This document shows positions 45,173 to 54,118 of a DNA stretch of 64,000 bases, one piece after another. Origin of the DNA: Oceanospirillum sediminis. Lineage in GTDB: Bacteria; Pseudomonadota; Gammaproteobacteria; Pseudomonadales; Halomonadaceae. Both the position numbers and the translations under genes were made by a program. The stretch covers positions 85,186-149,185 of the forward strand of contig NZ_JACJFM010000010.1 of assembly GCF_014164585.1 (NCBI RefSeq), in the 5' to 3' direction. Position 1 is the first letter of the stretch; each line of letters starts with the position of its first letter. Under the pieces are notes generated by a model. It ran no database searches. It worked only from the letters and a program-made list of their open reading frames with translations, and was not told the DNA's origin.

Positions 45173-46210
45173 TTATTGAGTAAGCAGTCCCCGCTCTTTT
45201 GCCATTGTCATGGCGGTGTCCTGAATCATATCTTCCTGACCACCAATCATTTTCTTGCGTCCCAGTTCCACCAGTATATCTCGGGCCGGCACACCAAAGC
45301 GTTCTGCCGCACGTTTGGCATGAAGCAAGAAGGTCGAATACACACCCGCATAGCCCAGCGTCAATGAATCTTTATCAATACGTACAATATGATCCATCAG
45401 CGGGAATATAATCTCATCAGCAATGTCCATTGTTTTAAACAGATCAACACCGGTTTCAATTCCCATGCGTTCACAAACTGCGATAAACACCTCAAGAGGA
45501 GTATTACCAGCACCAGCACCCAGACCGGCCACAGAACCGTCGATCCGACTGGCACCTGCCGCAATGGCAGCGATGGAATTAGAGATACTCAGCCCCATAT
45601 TGTGGTGGCCGTGAAAACCAATCTCTGTTTCAGGGTTCAGTACATCACGCAGCGCAGATACCCGCTCGGTGACGTCGTCCGGCAGCATAAAGCCTGCTGA
45701 GTCAGTGATATAAACGGTATGCGCACCATAGGACTCCATCTTTTTTGCTTCCTGAGCCAGAGATGTGGCATCAGACAGATGCGACATCATCAGAAAGCCT
45801 GTGGTGTCCATACCCAGCTCACGAGCATAAGCGATATGCTGTGGTGAGGTATCGGCTTCCGTGCAATGAGTGGCTACGTGTACACTGCGGGCACCGGCAT
45901 TATAAGCTGACTGCAGCTCTTTCATTGTGCCAAGCCCAGGCAGCAGCAGCACAGACACGACCGCTTGCTTCATCTGGGAAGACACCGCTTCGATATACTC
46001 CTCGTTACTGGCCATAGCAAAGCCATGCTGCAGAGAGTTACCGCCTAAACCAGCTCCGTGTGTAACCTGAATATAAGGCATACCGGCCTCATCCAGTGCA
46101 GTGGCGATCTGAACCATCTGCTCCACTGAGATCTGTTCTTTTTTTGCATGCATGCCATCCCGCAGACACATGTCGTGCAGGATGACTTTACGTCCTTTTA
46201 AATTGCTCAT
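45173..46210 (-). CDS. dmpG: 4-hydroxy-2-oxovalerate aldolase
   Basis: A 345-residue HMGL-like TIM-barrel aldolase that splits 4-hydroxy-2-oxovalerate into pyruvate and acetaldehyde. The active-site segment [12 protein letters not shown] carries Arg17, Asp18 and His21. The metal-binding pair FHGHHNMG and the [12 protein letters not shown] loop are intact. It works in a channelling complex with the acetaldehyde dehydrogenase encoded just upstream; the two reading frames overlap at TGATG. Length and motifs match DmpG/BphI/MhpE. Confidence 0.96.
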   Translation of the reverse strand: MSNLKGRKVILHDMCLRDGMHAKKEQISVEQMVQIATALDEAGMPYIQVTHGAGLGGNSLQHGFAMASNEEYIEAVSSQMKQAVVSVLLLPGLGTMKELQSAYNAGARSVHVATHCTEADTSPQHIAYARELGMDTTGFLMMSHLSDATSLAQEAKKMESYGAHTVYITDSAGFMLPDDVTERVSALRDVLNPETEIGFHGHHNMGLSISNSIAAIAAGASRIDGSVAGLGAGAGNTPLEVFIAVCERMGIETGVDLFKTMDIADEIIFPLMDHIVRIDKDSLTLGYAGVYSTFLLHAKRAAERFGVPARDILVELGRKKMIGGQEDMIQDTAMTMAKERGLLTQ

Positions 46211-47154
46211 CAGGCTTCCTCCACAGAGGGTTTTTCAGATTCCTGTGCGGTAACAGGCTTCAGGGTCATGGTGCCTGCCAGAATCTCTTCAGCAAACATC
46301 TCAGCGGTACGGGTTGCTGCTGCAGTCATAATATCCAGATTACCAGCGTATTTAGGCAGGTAATCACCCAGACCTTCCACTTCCATAAAGACCGCGACTT
46401 TGTTGCCATCAAAAGATGGACCATTGACCAATTTGTAACCCGGTACATACTTCTGTACCTGCTCAATCATTGTCAGTACCGACTTCGTGATCTTCTGCTG
46501 ATCTGGCTCACCTTCTGTCAGACAGTAGATGGTATTACGCATAATCATCGGAGGCTCAGCCGGATTAATAATGGCCAGTGCTTTACCTTTCTTCGCACCA
46601 CCAACCACCTCGATGGCATTAGATGTGGTATAAGTGAACTCATCTAAGTTAGCACGGGTGCCTGGGCCTATGGACTTCGATGATAGGCTGGCGATAATCT
46701 CAGCGTATTCAACATCCTGTACCTGGGATACAGCGTTCACAATAGGAATCGTCGCCTGACCAGCACAGGAGATCATATTAACGTTCATCTCCACTTTTTC
46801 AGCATGCTGTTTCAGATTGACTGGTGGTACACACAGAGGGCCAATCGCTGCAGGTGTCAGATCAATCATCATGACTCCCAGCGCGTTCAGCTTGCGGCTG
46901 TTTTCAGCATGGACATAAGCACTGGTAGCATCGAAAGCGATCTGGATTTCATCTTCCAGTACATGGGGCAATAGACCATCAATGCCCTCTGCTGTTGTTT
47001 TCAGTCCCATTTTAGCCGCTCGGGCCAAACCTTCGGACTCAGGATCAATACCTACCATCCATACCGGTTCCAGGTATTCACTGCGTTTGATTTTGTAGAT
47101 CAGATCGGTGCCGATATTGCCTGAGCCGATCAGAGCGCATTTGATTTTCTTCAT
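46210..47154 (-). CDS. dmpF: Acetaldehyde dehydrogenase (acylating)
   Basis: A 314-residue enzyme that oxidises acetaldehyde to acetyl-CoA with NAD+ and CoA. The N-terminal nucleotide-binding loop is GSGNIGTDL and the catalytic cysteine is Cys130 in [21 protein letters not shown] and [22 protein letters not shown] are family-typical. It forms a complex with the aldolase, whose start overlaps its stop. It uses the volatile aldehyde directly, giving acetyl-CoA for the central pathway. Confidence 0.96.
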   Translation of the reverse strand: MKKIKCALIGSGNIGTDLIYKIKRSEYLEPVWMVGIDPESEGLARAAKMGLKTTAEGIDGLLPHVLEDEIQIAFDATSAYVHAENSRKLNALGVMMIDLTPAAIGPLCVPPVNLKQHAEKVEMNVNMISCAGQATIPIVNAVSQVQDVEYAEIIASLSSKSIGPGTRANLDEFTYTTSNAIEVVGGAKKGKALAIINPAEPPMIMRNTIYCLTEGEPDQQKITKSVLTMIEQVQKYVPGYKLVNGPSFDGNKVAVFMEVEGLGDYLPKYAGNLDIMTAAATRTAEMFAEEILAGTMTLKPVTAQESEKPSVEEA

Positions 47155-47175
47155 ACTTTTTATCTCCTGACCGGT

Positions 47176-47364
47176 TTACTCAATGGCAAACTTGGTTTTA
47201 CCACCCACATAAAATTCAGCATTTTTATGTTCAGTAATTAAAATACGCACCGAGTTTTTATCCACTTCCAGAGTTTCAGCGACAGCTTCAGATACGGCTT
47301 CAGCCATTTTGGCTTTCATCTGGTCAGAGCGGCCTTCCAACAGGTGCATCTCAATAATTGGCAT
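47176..47364 (-). CDS. dmpI: 4-oxalocrotonate tautomerase
   Basis: A 62-residue subunit matching the classical tautomerase length. After Met removal Pro1 is the catalytic base (MPIIEMHLLEGRS). The arginine equivalents are in R12 and the VRILITEHK stretch near 41-49, and the C-terminal YVGGKTKF completes the hexamer interface. It converts the enol to the keto form of 2-oxohex-3-enedioate before decarboxylation. It lies 21 bases upstream of the dehydrogenase gene and 9 bases after the decarboxylase gene. Confidence 0.95.
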   Translation of the reverse strand: MPIIEMHLLEGRSDQMKAKMAEAVSEAVAETLEVDKNSVRILITEHKNAEFYVGGKTKFAIE

Positions 47365-47373
47365 GGATTATCC

Positions 47374-48171
47374 TCATTCACCAAATTTTACGGAAACACT
47401 GCCCAGTTCCTGGAAGCGGGCGGTCACATAGTCGCCGGGCTGCACTGCAACGGCCGCAGTAATACCTCCGCTCATCACAAAACTGCCTGCAGGCAGCTCT
47501 CGATCCAGCTCTGCCAGAATATTAACCAACATGGCGACGGCTTCGGCAGGGTGCTCCATAACCGCTGCACCTGCACCCATTTCGACCATTTCACCATTTT
47601 TCTCCAGCACTACACCCAAGGTGTCCAGCTCCAGTTCGTTGGCATAGCGAGGGCGGCCACCGCCAACAAAACGGGCAGAAGAGCTGTTGTCGGCGACCAC
47701 ACTTTCCAGATCAAACTTAAAACCGGCAAAACGAGAGTCGATCACTTCAATGGCAGGCATGACATAATCTGTGGCGGCCATGACCTCTGCGGCAGTACAA
47801 TCGGGGCCTGATAGGGGGGCTTTAGTGACAAACGCAATTTCACATTCCACACGAGGGTGTACCAAATCAGAGGTCGAAATCACTGAGTTTTCTGGTCGTG
47901 CCATCCGGTCGGTCAGAAAGCCGATGGTAGGCTGCTCAACACCCATCTGCTTCATTTTTGCTTTTGAGGTAAGGCCCGCTTTCCAGCCAATCAGTTTATG
48001 CCCCTGCTCCAGAAAACGCTCCAGTAGCGCCATCTGAATAGCATAACTGTCCGCCATAGCCAGTTCAGAGTATTCGTTCGTTAGCTTAGGAATGGCATAA
48101 GCTCGAGTTTGAGCCCCTTCAACACGCTCACACAGCCGGACCAGAGTATCTCTATCTATTGTGCTTCTCAT
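47374..48171 (-). CDS. dmpH: 2-oxo-3-hexenedioate (4-oxalocrotonate) decarboxylase
   Basis: A 265-residue metal-dependent decarboxylase of the fumarylacetoacetate-hydrolase-like superfamily. Motifs include LIGWKAGLTSKAKMKQMGV, HPRVECEIAFV (metal-binding Glu residues), VIDSRFAGFKFDLESVVADNSSS and GDYVTARFQELGSVSVKF. It makes 2-oxopent-4-enoate plus CO2 and forms a complex with the hydratase. Its ATG overlaps the hydratase stop (ATGA), so they are translationally coupled. The two are paralogs with distinct active-site loops. Assignment between H and E is by similarity of these loops. Confidence 0.9.
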   Translation of the reverse strand: MRSTIDRDTLVRLCERVEGAQTRAYAIPKLTNEYSELAMADSYAIQMALLERFLEQGHKLIGWKAGLTSKAKMKQMGVEQPTIGFLTDRMARPENSVISTSDLVHPRVECEIAFVTKAPLSGPDCTAAEVMAATDYVMPAIEVIDSRFAGFKFDLESVVADNSSSARFVGGGRPRYANELELDTLGVVLEKNGEMVEMGAGAAVMEHPAEAVAMLVNILAELDRELPAGSFVMSGGITAAVAVQPGDYVTARFQELGSVSVKFGE

Positions 48172-48965
48172 ACGGCGCTTCTCCCAGTAAAACGAACACT
48201 GCAGCTACCCAGACCACCGACGGTGCATTCCAGCTCATCACCATCCTGTACTGAGACCAGTTCAGATTGAGAGCCGGACAGAATCACCTCACCAGCTTTA
48301 AAAGGAATACCCAGTTCACCCAGTGTATTCGCTAACCAGGCCACGGCATTAACCGGTGAGCCCTGCACGGCAGCACCAACGCTGGTAGAGTACAATTCGC
48401 CGTTTTTACGCAGTACCATACCCGCCAGTGTCAGATCCAGTTTTTTCGGATCGCCTTTAGCATCACCCAGTACATACACACCACATGAGGCATTATCCGC
48501 CACGGTATCCTGAATTTTGATTTTCCAGTCGTTGATGCGGGAATCGACAATCTCAAAACAAGGCACCACATAATCTGTTGCACGGATCACATCCATCGCG
48601 GTGACGCCCGGCCCGTTCAGGTCTTCCTTCAGGACAAAAGCCAGCTCTGCTTCTGCTTTAGGCTGGATCAGGCCATTCAGATCCACCACATTGTCACCCT
48701 TGATCTCCATCGCAGAGGTCAGAATGCCAAAGTCAGGCTGGAATACGCCCAGAAAATCCTGTACCGGGCGGCTGGTAACACCGATCTTTTTACCCACTAC
48801 CGTTTCACCGGCAGCTAGGCGCTGAGCCATAAAACGCTGCTGAATCTGGTAGGCATCTTCCAGGGTGATATCCAGGTCACGCTCGGTAAAGGGCTGGATA
48901 GTACGGCGTTCCTGATACGCCTGATACAGCTCATCACCGAGCTGATCAATCATGCTTTGTTCCAT
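48168..48965 (-). CDS. dmpE: 2-oxopent-4-enoate hydratase
   Basis: A 265-residue paralog of the decarboxylase. It has VVGKKIGVTSRPVQDFLGVFQPDFG, PKAEAELAFVL and VDSRINDWKIKIQDTVADNASC. It adds water to 2-oxopent-4-enoate, giving 4-hydroxy-2-oxovalerate for the aldolase. The GKKIGVTS sequence with QPDFG is characteristic of hydratases of the MhpD/DmpE group. Coupled to the next gene by a 4-base overlap. Confidence 0.92.
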   Translation of the reverse strand: MEQSMIDQLGDELYQAYQERRTIQPFTERDLDITLEDAYQIQQRFMAQRLAAGETVVGKKIGVTSRPVQDFLGVFQPDFGILTSAMEIKGDNVVDLNGLIQPKAEAELAFVLKEDLNGPGVTAMDVIRATDYVVPCFEIVDSRINDWKIKIQDTVADNASCGVYVLGDAKGDPKKLDLTLAGMVLRKNGELYSTSVGAAVQGSPVNAVAWLANTLGELGIPFKAGEVILSGSQSELVSVQDGDELECTVGGLGSCSVRFTGRSAV

Positions 48966-48991
48966 AGTGATATTTCCGTTCGATAAAGATG

Positions 48992-50452
48992 TTAGAGCTT
49001 GATGCAGACGTTACGCATCTCGGTATAGAACTCCAGAGAGTGCACACCACCTTCACGACCAATGCCGGATTGGTTGGCACCGCCAAACGGTGTACGCAGA
49101 TCACGCAGGAACCAGCTGTTAACCCAGGTCACACCTACATCGATTTTCGCCGCCATACGATGAGCGCAGCTCAGATTCGTCGTCCAGATTGTGGTAGACA
49201 GGCCATACTGGTTGTCATTGGTTTTAGCGATCACCTCTTCTTCGGTATCAAAAGGTGCGATATGGCAGCAGGGACCAAAAATTTCTTCTTTAACCACGGA
49301 GGCGGTTTCAGGCAGGCCAGTCCAGATAGTGGGCTCTATCCAGTTGCCCTCTGCCAGTTCCGCAGGCATATCAGGAATACCGCCACCAGTGACAATGGTG
49401 GCGCCTTCGTCTTTGGCCTTTTGGTAGTAAGACAGCACCTTGTTCTGATGCTCTCTACTGATCAGCGGGCCATAATTGGAATCGCTATCCGTTGGACGCC
49501 CATACTTCACCGCTTCTGCTTTCTGTTTCAGCGCGTCAACAAAGCGCTCAAAGATAGGACGCTCCACGTAGACTTTTTCAGTACCCAGGCAGACCTGACC
49601 ACTGTTCAGAAATGCAGAACGGAAGATGCCATCAACGGCAGCATCAAAATCAGCATCGGCGAAGACGATACCAGCGTTTTTACCGCCCATCTCAAAGGAA
49701 ACATCGCGGGTGCCTTCTGCTGCCGCCTTCATAATGGCAGTGCCGGTACGGGTTTCACCGGTAAAGGTAATCGCATCTACATCCAGGTTCTGCGTCAAAT
49801 ACTCTCCGGCAGAATCCGGGCCAAAGCCATGTACAACGTTGTACACACCTTTTGGAATACCAACACTGTTCATCACTTCACCCAGTAGTGTCGTGGTTAA
49901 CGGTGTTTCCTCTGACGGTTTGACGACAACAGTATTGCCGCACGCCAGAGCGGGTCCCACTTTCCAGGTCATCAGCAAGAAAGGCGCATTCCAGGGTGAG
50001 ATAACCCCAATGACGCCTTTAGGTACGCGCAGAGCATAGTTAAGAGCACCACGACCATCTGGTGTCGCCATTTGGAAGCTTTCTGCAGGTACATTCTTGA
50101 TAACATCAGCAAACACTTTAAAGTTTGCCGCACCTCGTGGAATAAATGCGTGAGTCATCACATGATGAGGCTGCCCGGTATCGGCCATTTCTGCCTCAAC
50201 AAAATCATCAAAGCGACGAGTAATCTCATCTGCAACACCGTAGAGCAGGTCTACCCGCTGTTCAGTGGTCAGTCCGCCCCACTCGCCATTCAACGCACGC
50301 TTTGCTGCTGCGACAGCCCGGTCAACGTCGGTCCGACCAGCTTCAGCGATACTGGCAATCAGGGTGTTATCAACAGGAGAACGTTTATCAAAACGTTTCC
50401 CGGAATCGGAAGGCGAAAAAGCCCCATCAATGAAATGATTAATCTGTTGCAT
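48992..50452 (-). CDS. dmpC: 2-hydroxymuconic semialdehyde dehydrogenase
   Basis: A 486-residue NAD-dependent aldehyde dehydrogenase. Catalytic Cys288 lies in NSGQVCLG and Glu254 in FEMGGKNAG; the cofactor loops are SPWNAPFLLMTWK and FTGETRTG. It oxidises the yellow ring-cleavage product to 4-oxalocrotonate, committing carbon to the oxalocrotonate branch. No alternative hydrolase (DmpD/XylF type) gene is in the cluster, so this dehydrogenase is the only exit for the semialdehyde. The dioxygenase gene is 101 bases upstream. Confidence 0.95.
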   Translation of the reverse strand: MQQINHFIDGAFSPSDSGKRFDKRSPVDNTLIASIAEAGRTDVDRAVAAAKRALNGEWGGLTTEQRVDLLYGVADEITRRFDDFVEAEMADTGQPHHVMTHAFIPRGAANFKVFADVIKNVPAESFQMATPDGRGALNYALRVPKGVIGVISPWNAPFLLMTWKVGPALACGNTVVVKPSEETPLTTTLLGEVMNSVGIPKGVYNVVHGFGPDSAGEYLTQNLDVDAITFTGETRTGTAIMKAAAEGTRDVSFEMGGKNAGIVFADADFDAAVDGIFRSAFLNSGQVCLGTEKVYVERPIFERFVDALKQKAEAVKYGRPTDSDSNYGPLISREHQNKVLSYYQKAKDEGATIVTGGGIPDMPAELAEGNWIEPTIWTGLPETASVVKEEIFGPCCHIAPFDTEEEVIAKTNDNQYGLSTTIWTTNLSCAHRMAAKIDVGVTWVNSWFLRDLRTPFGGANQSGIGREGGVHSLEFYTEMRNVCIKL

Positions 50453-50553
50453 ATCGGGTTATCTCTGTAATGGGCTATAACAGGATGAAAAAGGTGTGGC
50501 GACAAACATCACCCGCATAGGCGCATGTCTGCCGCAAAAAGCAGATATCTAAA

Positions 50554-51483
50554 TCAGGTCACTACCGTCAGGAAGGTTTCGTGCAGTTTACGCTGTGGAT
50601 AATCCAGTCCCTGAGGGAAGCTATCCCAGGTCCAGGTAATGGTTTCGTAATCTGGATAAGGGTGATAACCACCCATAAAGGTTTCAAAACGGTTGCCAGA
50701 AGGGTCCCATGCATAGATCGTGCAACCACGAGTAATACCATGACGGGTTGGGCCAATATCAACCGCAACCTGATTCATCGACATAATATCCCCGGCCCGT
50801 AACACTTTTTCCCAGCTATCCATAAGGAAAGATATATGATGCAGCTTGCCTGGCTCTGGATGCTCAACAAAAGCGATATCGTGTACCTTATGAGAACAGG
50901 ACAACCACAGGGCCACTTCGGCATCGCCTCCTTCAGACAGCACACGTTCAACCAGGAAGAAATCGAGTATGTCTTCAAAAATCTTCTTGTTCTCGGCAAT
51001 ATTAGGACCGTAGAGCAGCATATGATCTAGCCGGACTGGCGCAATGCCGTTTTCACTGGCCTGGTTCCAAGGGCTGGGATTCATGGAAGGCAAACCATTT
51101 CCCACTGCGGTTTTTTCGGCATATAGTTCCATAACATGACCGGAAGGCAGATCAAATCTTACTCGCTCACCGGTTTCCAGCAGATCACCTGCAGGCATAC
51201 GAGTTGTGTCTACGCCGTGCTCCTTCAGCCGGACTTCCAACTGCTCCAGAGATGTGTTATCCAGCACCTTAAAACCAAAGAAGTCGATACCCGCCTGGTC
51301 GGATTCCCGCAGAACCAGACTGTGATGATCCCGTTCGTCCCAGCACTTAAAGTACACTCTGCCATCTGAGTCTCGTCCTGTTTCTACCAGACCCATTACG
51401 TCACCATAAAAGTGTACGCTTTCCTCTAGATCCAGCACCCGAATTTGTACGTGGCCTGGTCTTAGCACACCGGTCATTGCCAT
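50554..51483 (-). CDS. dmpB: Catechol 2,3-dioxygenase
   Basis: A 309-residue extradiol dioxygenase with two vicinal-oxygen-chelate halves. Iron ligands are expected at His154 (RLDHMLLYG), His215 or 216 (KLHHISF) and Glu267 (NRFETFMGG), matching XylE/DmpB in order and spacing. It opens catechol next to the hydroxyls to give 2-hydroxymuconic semialdehyde. It is first in the operon. The ATG has GGAG eight bases upstream, and an ATAC-N7-GTAT operator lies 160 bp upstream. Confidence 0.96.
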   Translation of the reverse strand: MAMTGVLRPGHVQIRVLDLEESVHFYGDVMGLVETGRDSDGRVYFKCWDERDHHSLVLRESDQAGIDFFGFKVLDNTSLEQLEVRLKEHGVDTTRMPAGDLLETGERVRFDLPSGHVMELYAEKTAVGNGLPSMNPSPWNQASENGIAPVRLDHMLLYGPNIAENKKIFEDILDFFLVERVLSEGGDAEVALWLSCSHKVHDIAFVEHPEPGKLHHISFLMDSWEKVLRAGDIMSMNQVAVDIGPTRHGITRGCTIYAWDPSGNRFETFMGGYHPYPDYETITWTWDSFPQGLDYPQRKLHETFLTVVT

Positions 51484-51623
51484 GATAAAACTCCGTTCTT
51501 TGACTTTTTTTGTTATAGGACATCAGGGTGATTACGCTGCCAGCACCCTGAGTTTATCTTTAGTTCTCATCAGATTCTTAATGCTTCAGGCATCATGCTA
51601 TCGCCTGCCCTGGATACCATCTA

Positions 51624-51660
51624 ATACCATTTTATTGTTGATTAGATACTTTTAAGGTAT
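51624..51660 (-). promoter_or_regulatory. LysR operator (ATAC-N7-GTAT) upstream of the catechol operon
   Basis: ATAC (51646-51649), 7 bases, GTAT (51657-51660), with ATACC again exactly 22 bp away at 51624 on the gene-proximal side. The element and surrounding bases (CTAATACCATT and TTTAAGGTATT) closely match 43669-43709. Confidence 0.75.
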
Positions 51661-51776
51661 TGAAATAGAAAAAAACGGTCTACACAATGCAGCATGTAGG
51701 CCTGTTGATGGAGATAGTGGATCTGGTAGTGAGGGTGATGAGATTAAAAACGGAGTGATATACGACGTGTCAGGTT

Positions 51777-51843
51777 ACAAAAAACCGGGCTATAAAGCCC
51801 GGTTCAAAGCTGAGAACAATAAAGCGGTAAAGGGCTTAGCAAA
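51777..51843 (-). terminator. Terminator of the L31B-L36B unit, copy A of a duplicated 3' element
   Basis: On the minus strand ACCGGGCTTTATAGCCCGGT forms the hairpin, followed by a TTTTTT run. The segment of about 63 bases from here to the gene side is about 84% identical by eye to 52512-52574 behind cysN. Confidence 0.8.
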
Positions 51844-51881
51844 CGTCTTTTTATGGCTGCCTGAATTTTCAGTCTGTTTAT

Positions 51882-52025
51882 TCAACTGCGCTTCTTGGCG
51901 CTGCCCTGACGGGCTTTAAAGCGAGGGTTGCTTTTACAGATAACGTAAAGGCGCCCCCGGCGCTTAACAACCTGACAATCCGGGTGACGTTGCTTTGCTG
52001 TTTTTAATGAGCTTAGAACCTGCAT
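51882..52025 (-). CDS. rpmJ2: 50S ribosomal protein L36, zinc-free paralog (type B, YkgO-like)
   Basis: A 47-codon gene beginning [20 protein letters not shown] and ending GSAKKRS, with the L36 core [21 protein letters not shown]. Of the four zinc ligands of the usual L36 (three Cys and one His), only two cysteines (Cys17, Cys30) remain, so this is the C-minus form made under zinc limitation. It lies 66 bases after L31B on the same strand behind a Zur-like box. It ends before a good terminator. Confidence 0.93.
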   Translation of the reverse strand: MQVLSSLKTAKQRHPDCQVVKRRGRLYVICKSNPRFKARQGSAKKRS

Positions 52026-52091
52026 TGATCTGTCCTGATACTGTGAGCTGAGGCGTAAAATGTGAGTGGAATAGCAACCAGCGAACGTGGA

Positions 52092-52352
52092 TTAATCCTT
52101 TTTCAGGCCACGATTGCCAAAGCGCTGTTTGAAACGCGCCACACGCCCTTCGTTGCTGACTTTACGCTGTTCATCGGTATAAGCCGGATGAGAAGCACTG
52201 GAAACATCCAGATTCATCAGAGGGTAGGTTTTACCGTCTTCCCAGACAATCGTGTCCGTTGGTTTGCAGGTTGAACGAATGCGGAAGGTTTTGCCGCAGC
52301 TACCGTCACGGAACACAACGTAATCATAATCCGGGTGGATGTTCTTCTTCAT
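52092..52352 (-). CDS. rpmE2: 50S ribosomal protein L31, zinc-free paralog (type B, YkgM-like)
   Basis: An 86-residue protein beginning MKKNIHPDYDYVVFRDGSCG and containing FRIRSTCKPTDTIVWEDGKTYPLMNLDVSSASHPAYT. The CxxC zinc pairs of ordinary L31 are missing, matching the B type that replaces zinc-bearing L31 when zinc is scarce, freeing zinc. The frame is open to 52433, but the conserved start is the ATG at 52350-52352. A Zur-like palindrome lies 35 bases upstream. Probable two-gene unit with rpmJ2. Confidence 0.95.
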   Translation of the reverse strand: MKKNIHPDYDYVVFRDGSCGKTFRIRSTCKPTDTIVWEDGKTYPLMNLDVSSASHPAYTDEQRKVSNEGRVARFKQRFGNRGLKKD

Positions 52353-52386
52353 GGCTATCTGTATCCTAGTATTCTCTATAGTGTAT

Positions 52387-52399
52387 GTTATAACGTAAC
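52387..52399. promoter_or_regulatory. Zur-like operator
   Basis: GTTATAACGTAAC matches the gammaproteobacterial Zur core GTTA-N5-TAAC (GTTATAATATAAC). It sits 35 bases upstream of the zinc-free L31 gene, a standard Zur target. Confidence 0.7.
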
Positions 52400-52509
52400 T
52401 TTTAATGCTATTAAAAACTATTATCATTAGCATGTAAAGTGCGGCAAGGTTTTTAATCTATAAAAAAGACCGGGTAAACTGATAGGCCTAACTCTCTTTT
52501 GTCGAGAAA

Positions 52510-52574
52510 TAAAAAAGCCGGACTATAAAGCCCGGCTTAAAGCTAAGAACAACAAAGCGATAAACGCTTTAGCA
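52510..52574 (-). terminator. Terminator of cysN, copy B of a duplicated 3' element
   Basis: On the minus strand AAGCCGGGCTTTATAGTCCG forms a hairpin (completed by GCTT) followed by a T-run. It is nearly the same as the element behind rpmJ2 at 51777-51843. Confidence 0.8.
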
Positions 52575-52583
52575 ACACTGCCC

Positions 52584-54002
52584 TTACAGCAGCTTGCTGA
52601 TATCTTTCGCATCCCAGTGAGGGAAATGCTTACGAATCAGAGCATTCAGCTCCAGTTCGAATGAGCTGACAGGACCGGCTGCGGTCTGTTCACCCTGCTC
52701 TGCAGCCGTTTCGATCATACCTGCGCCAACTGTGACGTTGCTCAGGCGATCAATAGCGATAAAACTACCAGTGAAACGGCTGTCCTGATAAGGATCGAAT
52801 ACCACAGGCTTGGTCAGCTCGATGGTGACCAGAGCAATACCGTTCAGTGGCAATTCATCCACAGAAGATTTTTCCAGAGTGTTAACGTCGATCTGGTGCT
52901 CGATTTTCGTAACATAGCCACTGGTAAAGTCAGTACCGACTTTAAAGCCGTATTCTTTACCAATCTGCAGCGGTGCTTCATGCATCCATACCAGGTGTGC
53001 CTGGAAGGCATTACTGATTTGTGCGTCTTTACCGGATTCAACCAGTACATCACCACGGGAGATATCAATCTCATCGTTCAGTGTGATGGTAACTGCCTGA
53101 CCTGCGTTTGCCTGTTCCAGTTCTCCATCATAGGTGACGATGGATTTTACTGTACTGGTTTTACCAGATGGCAGCGCCGTTATCGGTTGGCCTTTTTTCA
53201 CGGTACCGGCGGCGATGGTGCCGCAGAAACCACGGAAATCCAGATTCGGACGGTTCACATACTGTACCGGGAAACGCAGATCCTGCAGGTTGATGTCGTG
53301 ACTGATCTCAACATTTTCCAGGATATCCATCAGCGGCTGTCCCTGATACCAGCTCATCTGAGCACTGTTTTCAGTGACGTTTTCACCTTTCAGCGCCGAT
53401 ACCGGTACAAACTGTGTATCCGGCTGATTCAGGGCTTTAGCAAACTCTTTGTAGTCGGCAACGATTTCGTTGAAACGCTCTTCAGAGTATTCCACCAGGT
53501 CCATCTTGTTCACGGCTACGATCACGTGCTTAATACCCAGCAGAGATACGATGTAGCTGTGACGACGGGTCTGAGTCAGTACACCATGACGGGCATCGAT
53601 CAGAATAATTGCCAGAGATGCAGTCGATGCACCGGTCGCCATGTTACGGGTGTACTGTTCGTGTCCCGGAGTATCTGCAATGATGAACTTACGCTTATCG
53701 GTAGAGAAATAGCGATACGCTACATCAATGGTGATGCCCTGCTCACGCTCAGACTGCAGACCGTCAACCAGCAGGGCCAGATCAATTTCTTCACCGGTGG
53801 TGCCGCTTTTTTTACTGTCTTTGCTCAGCGCTGCCAGCTGATCTTCATAGATCATTTTTGAGTCGTGCAGCAGACGACCAATCAGGGTGCTTTTACCATC
53901 ATCTACACTGCCGCAAGTGATAAAACGCAGCAGGTCTTTCTGTTCGTGTTGCTTCAGATACGCTTCAATATCTTCGGCAATCAGGTCGGACTGGTGAGAC
54001 AT
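52584..54002 (-). CDS. cysN: Sulfate adenylyltransferase subunit 1 (GTPase)
   Basis: A 472-residue regulatory GTPase that drives APS synthesis with CysD. The G-box motifs are [15 protein letters not shown] (P-loop), [17 protein letters not shown] and VNKMD, followed by the EF-Tu-like beta domains. There is no C-terminal APS kinase (CysC) fusion, and the length is that of E. coli CysN. It lies 116 bases after cysD on the same strand. GAGGAAACAAG precedes the ATG. Ends at its own terminator. Confidence 0.97.
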   Translation of the reverse strand: MSHQSDLIAEDIEAYLKQHEQKDLLRFITCGSVDDGKSTLIGRLLHDSKMIYEDQLAALSKDSKKSGTTGEEIDLALLVDGLQSEREQGITIDVAYRYFSTDKRKFIIADTPGHEQYTRNMATGASTASLAIILIDARHGVLTQTRRHSYIVSLLGIKHVIVAVNKMDLVEYSEERFNEIVADYKEFAKALNQPDTQFVPVSALKGENVTENSAQMSWYQGQPLMDILENVEISHDINLQDLRFPVQYVNRPNLDFRGFCGTIAAGTVKKGQPITALPSGKTSTVKSIVTYDGELEQANAGQAVTITLNDEIDISRGDVLVESGKDAQISNAFQAHLVWMHEAPLQIGKEYGFKVGTDFTSGYVTKIEHQIDVNTLEKSSVDELPLNGIALVTIELTKPVVFDPYQDSRFTGSFIAIDRLSNVTVGAGMIETAAEQGEQTAAGPVSSFELELNALIRKHFPHWDAKDISKLL

Positions 54003-54118
54003 CTTGTTTCCTCAATATCCTGAGCTGATGTTCTGACAGATCTGTGGCAGAACATCAGGCTGAAATCATGGGTTTCTGTGGCCTGATACAAAGGCCTCTT
54101 CAGAGTCAGGCTCTGAGA

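Larger units (their letters stand above)
51484..51881. other. Regulatory and terminator region between dioxygenase and L36B genes
   Basis: A gap of nearly 400 bases holding the LysR operator (51624-51660) for the catechol operon and the terminator/duplicated element (51777-51843) of the ribosomal protein genes. Nothing else recognised. Confidence 0.6.

Noticed and set aside
48989..49888. 299-residue open frame antisense to the HMS dehydrogenase gene
   Set aside because: Shadow of an intact enzyme gene; product unlike any known protein.
52896..53861. 321-residue open frame antisense to cysN
   Set aside because: Shadow of cysN; no start signal or domain.
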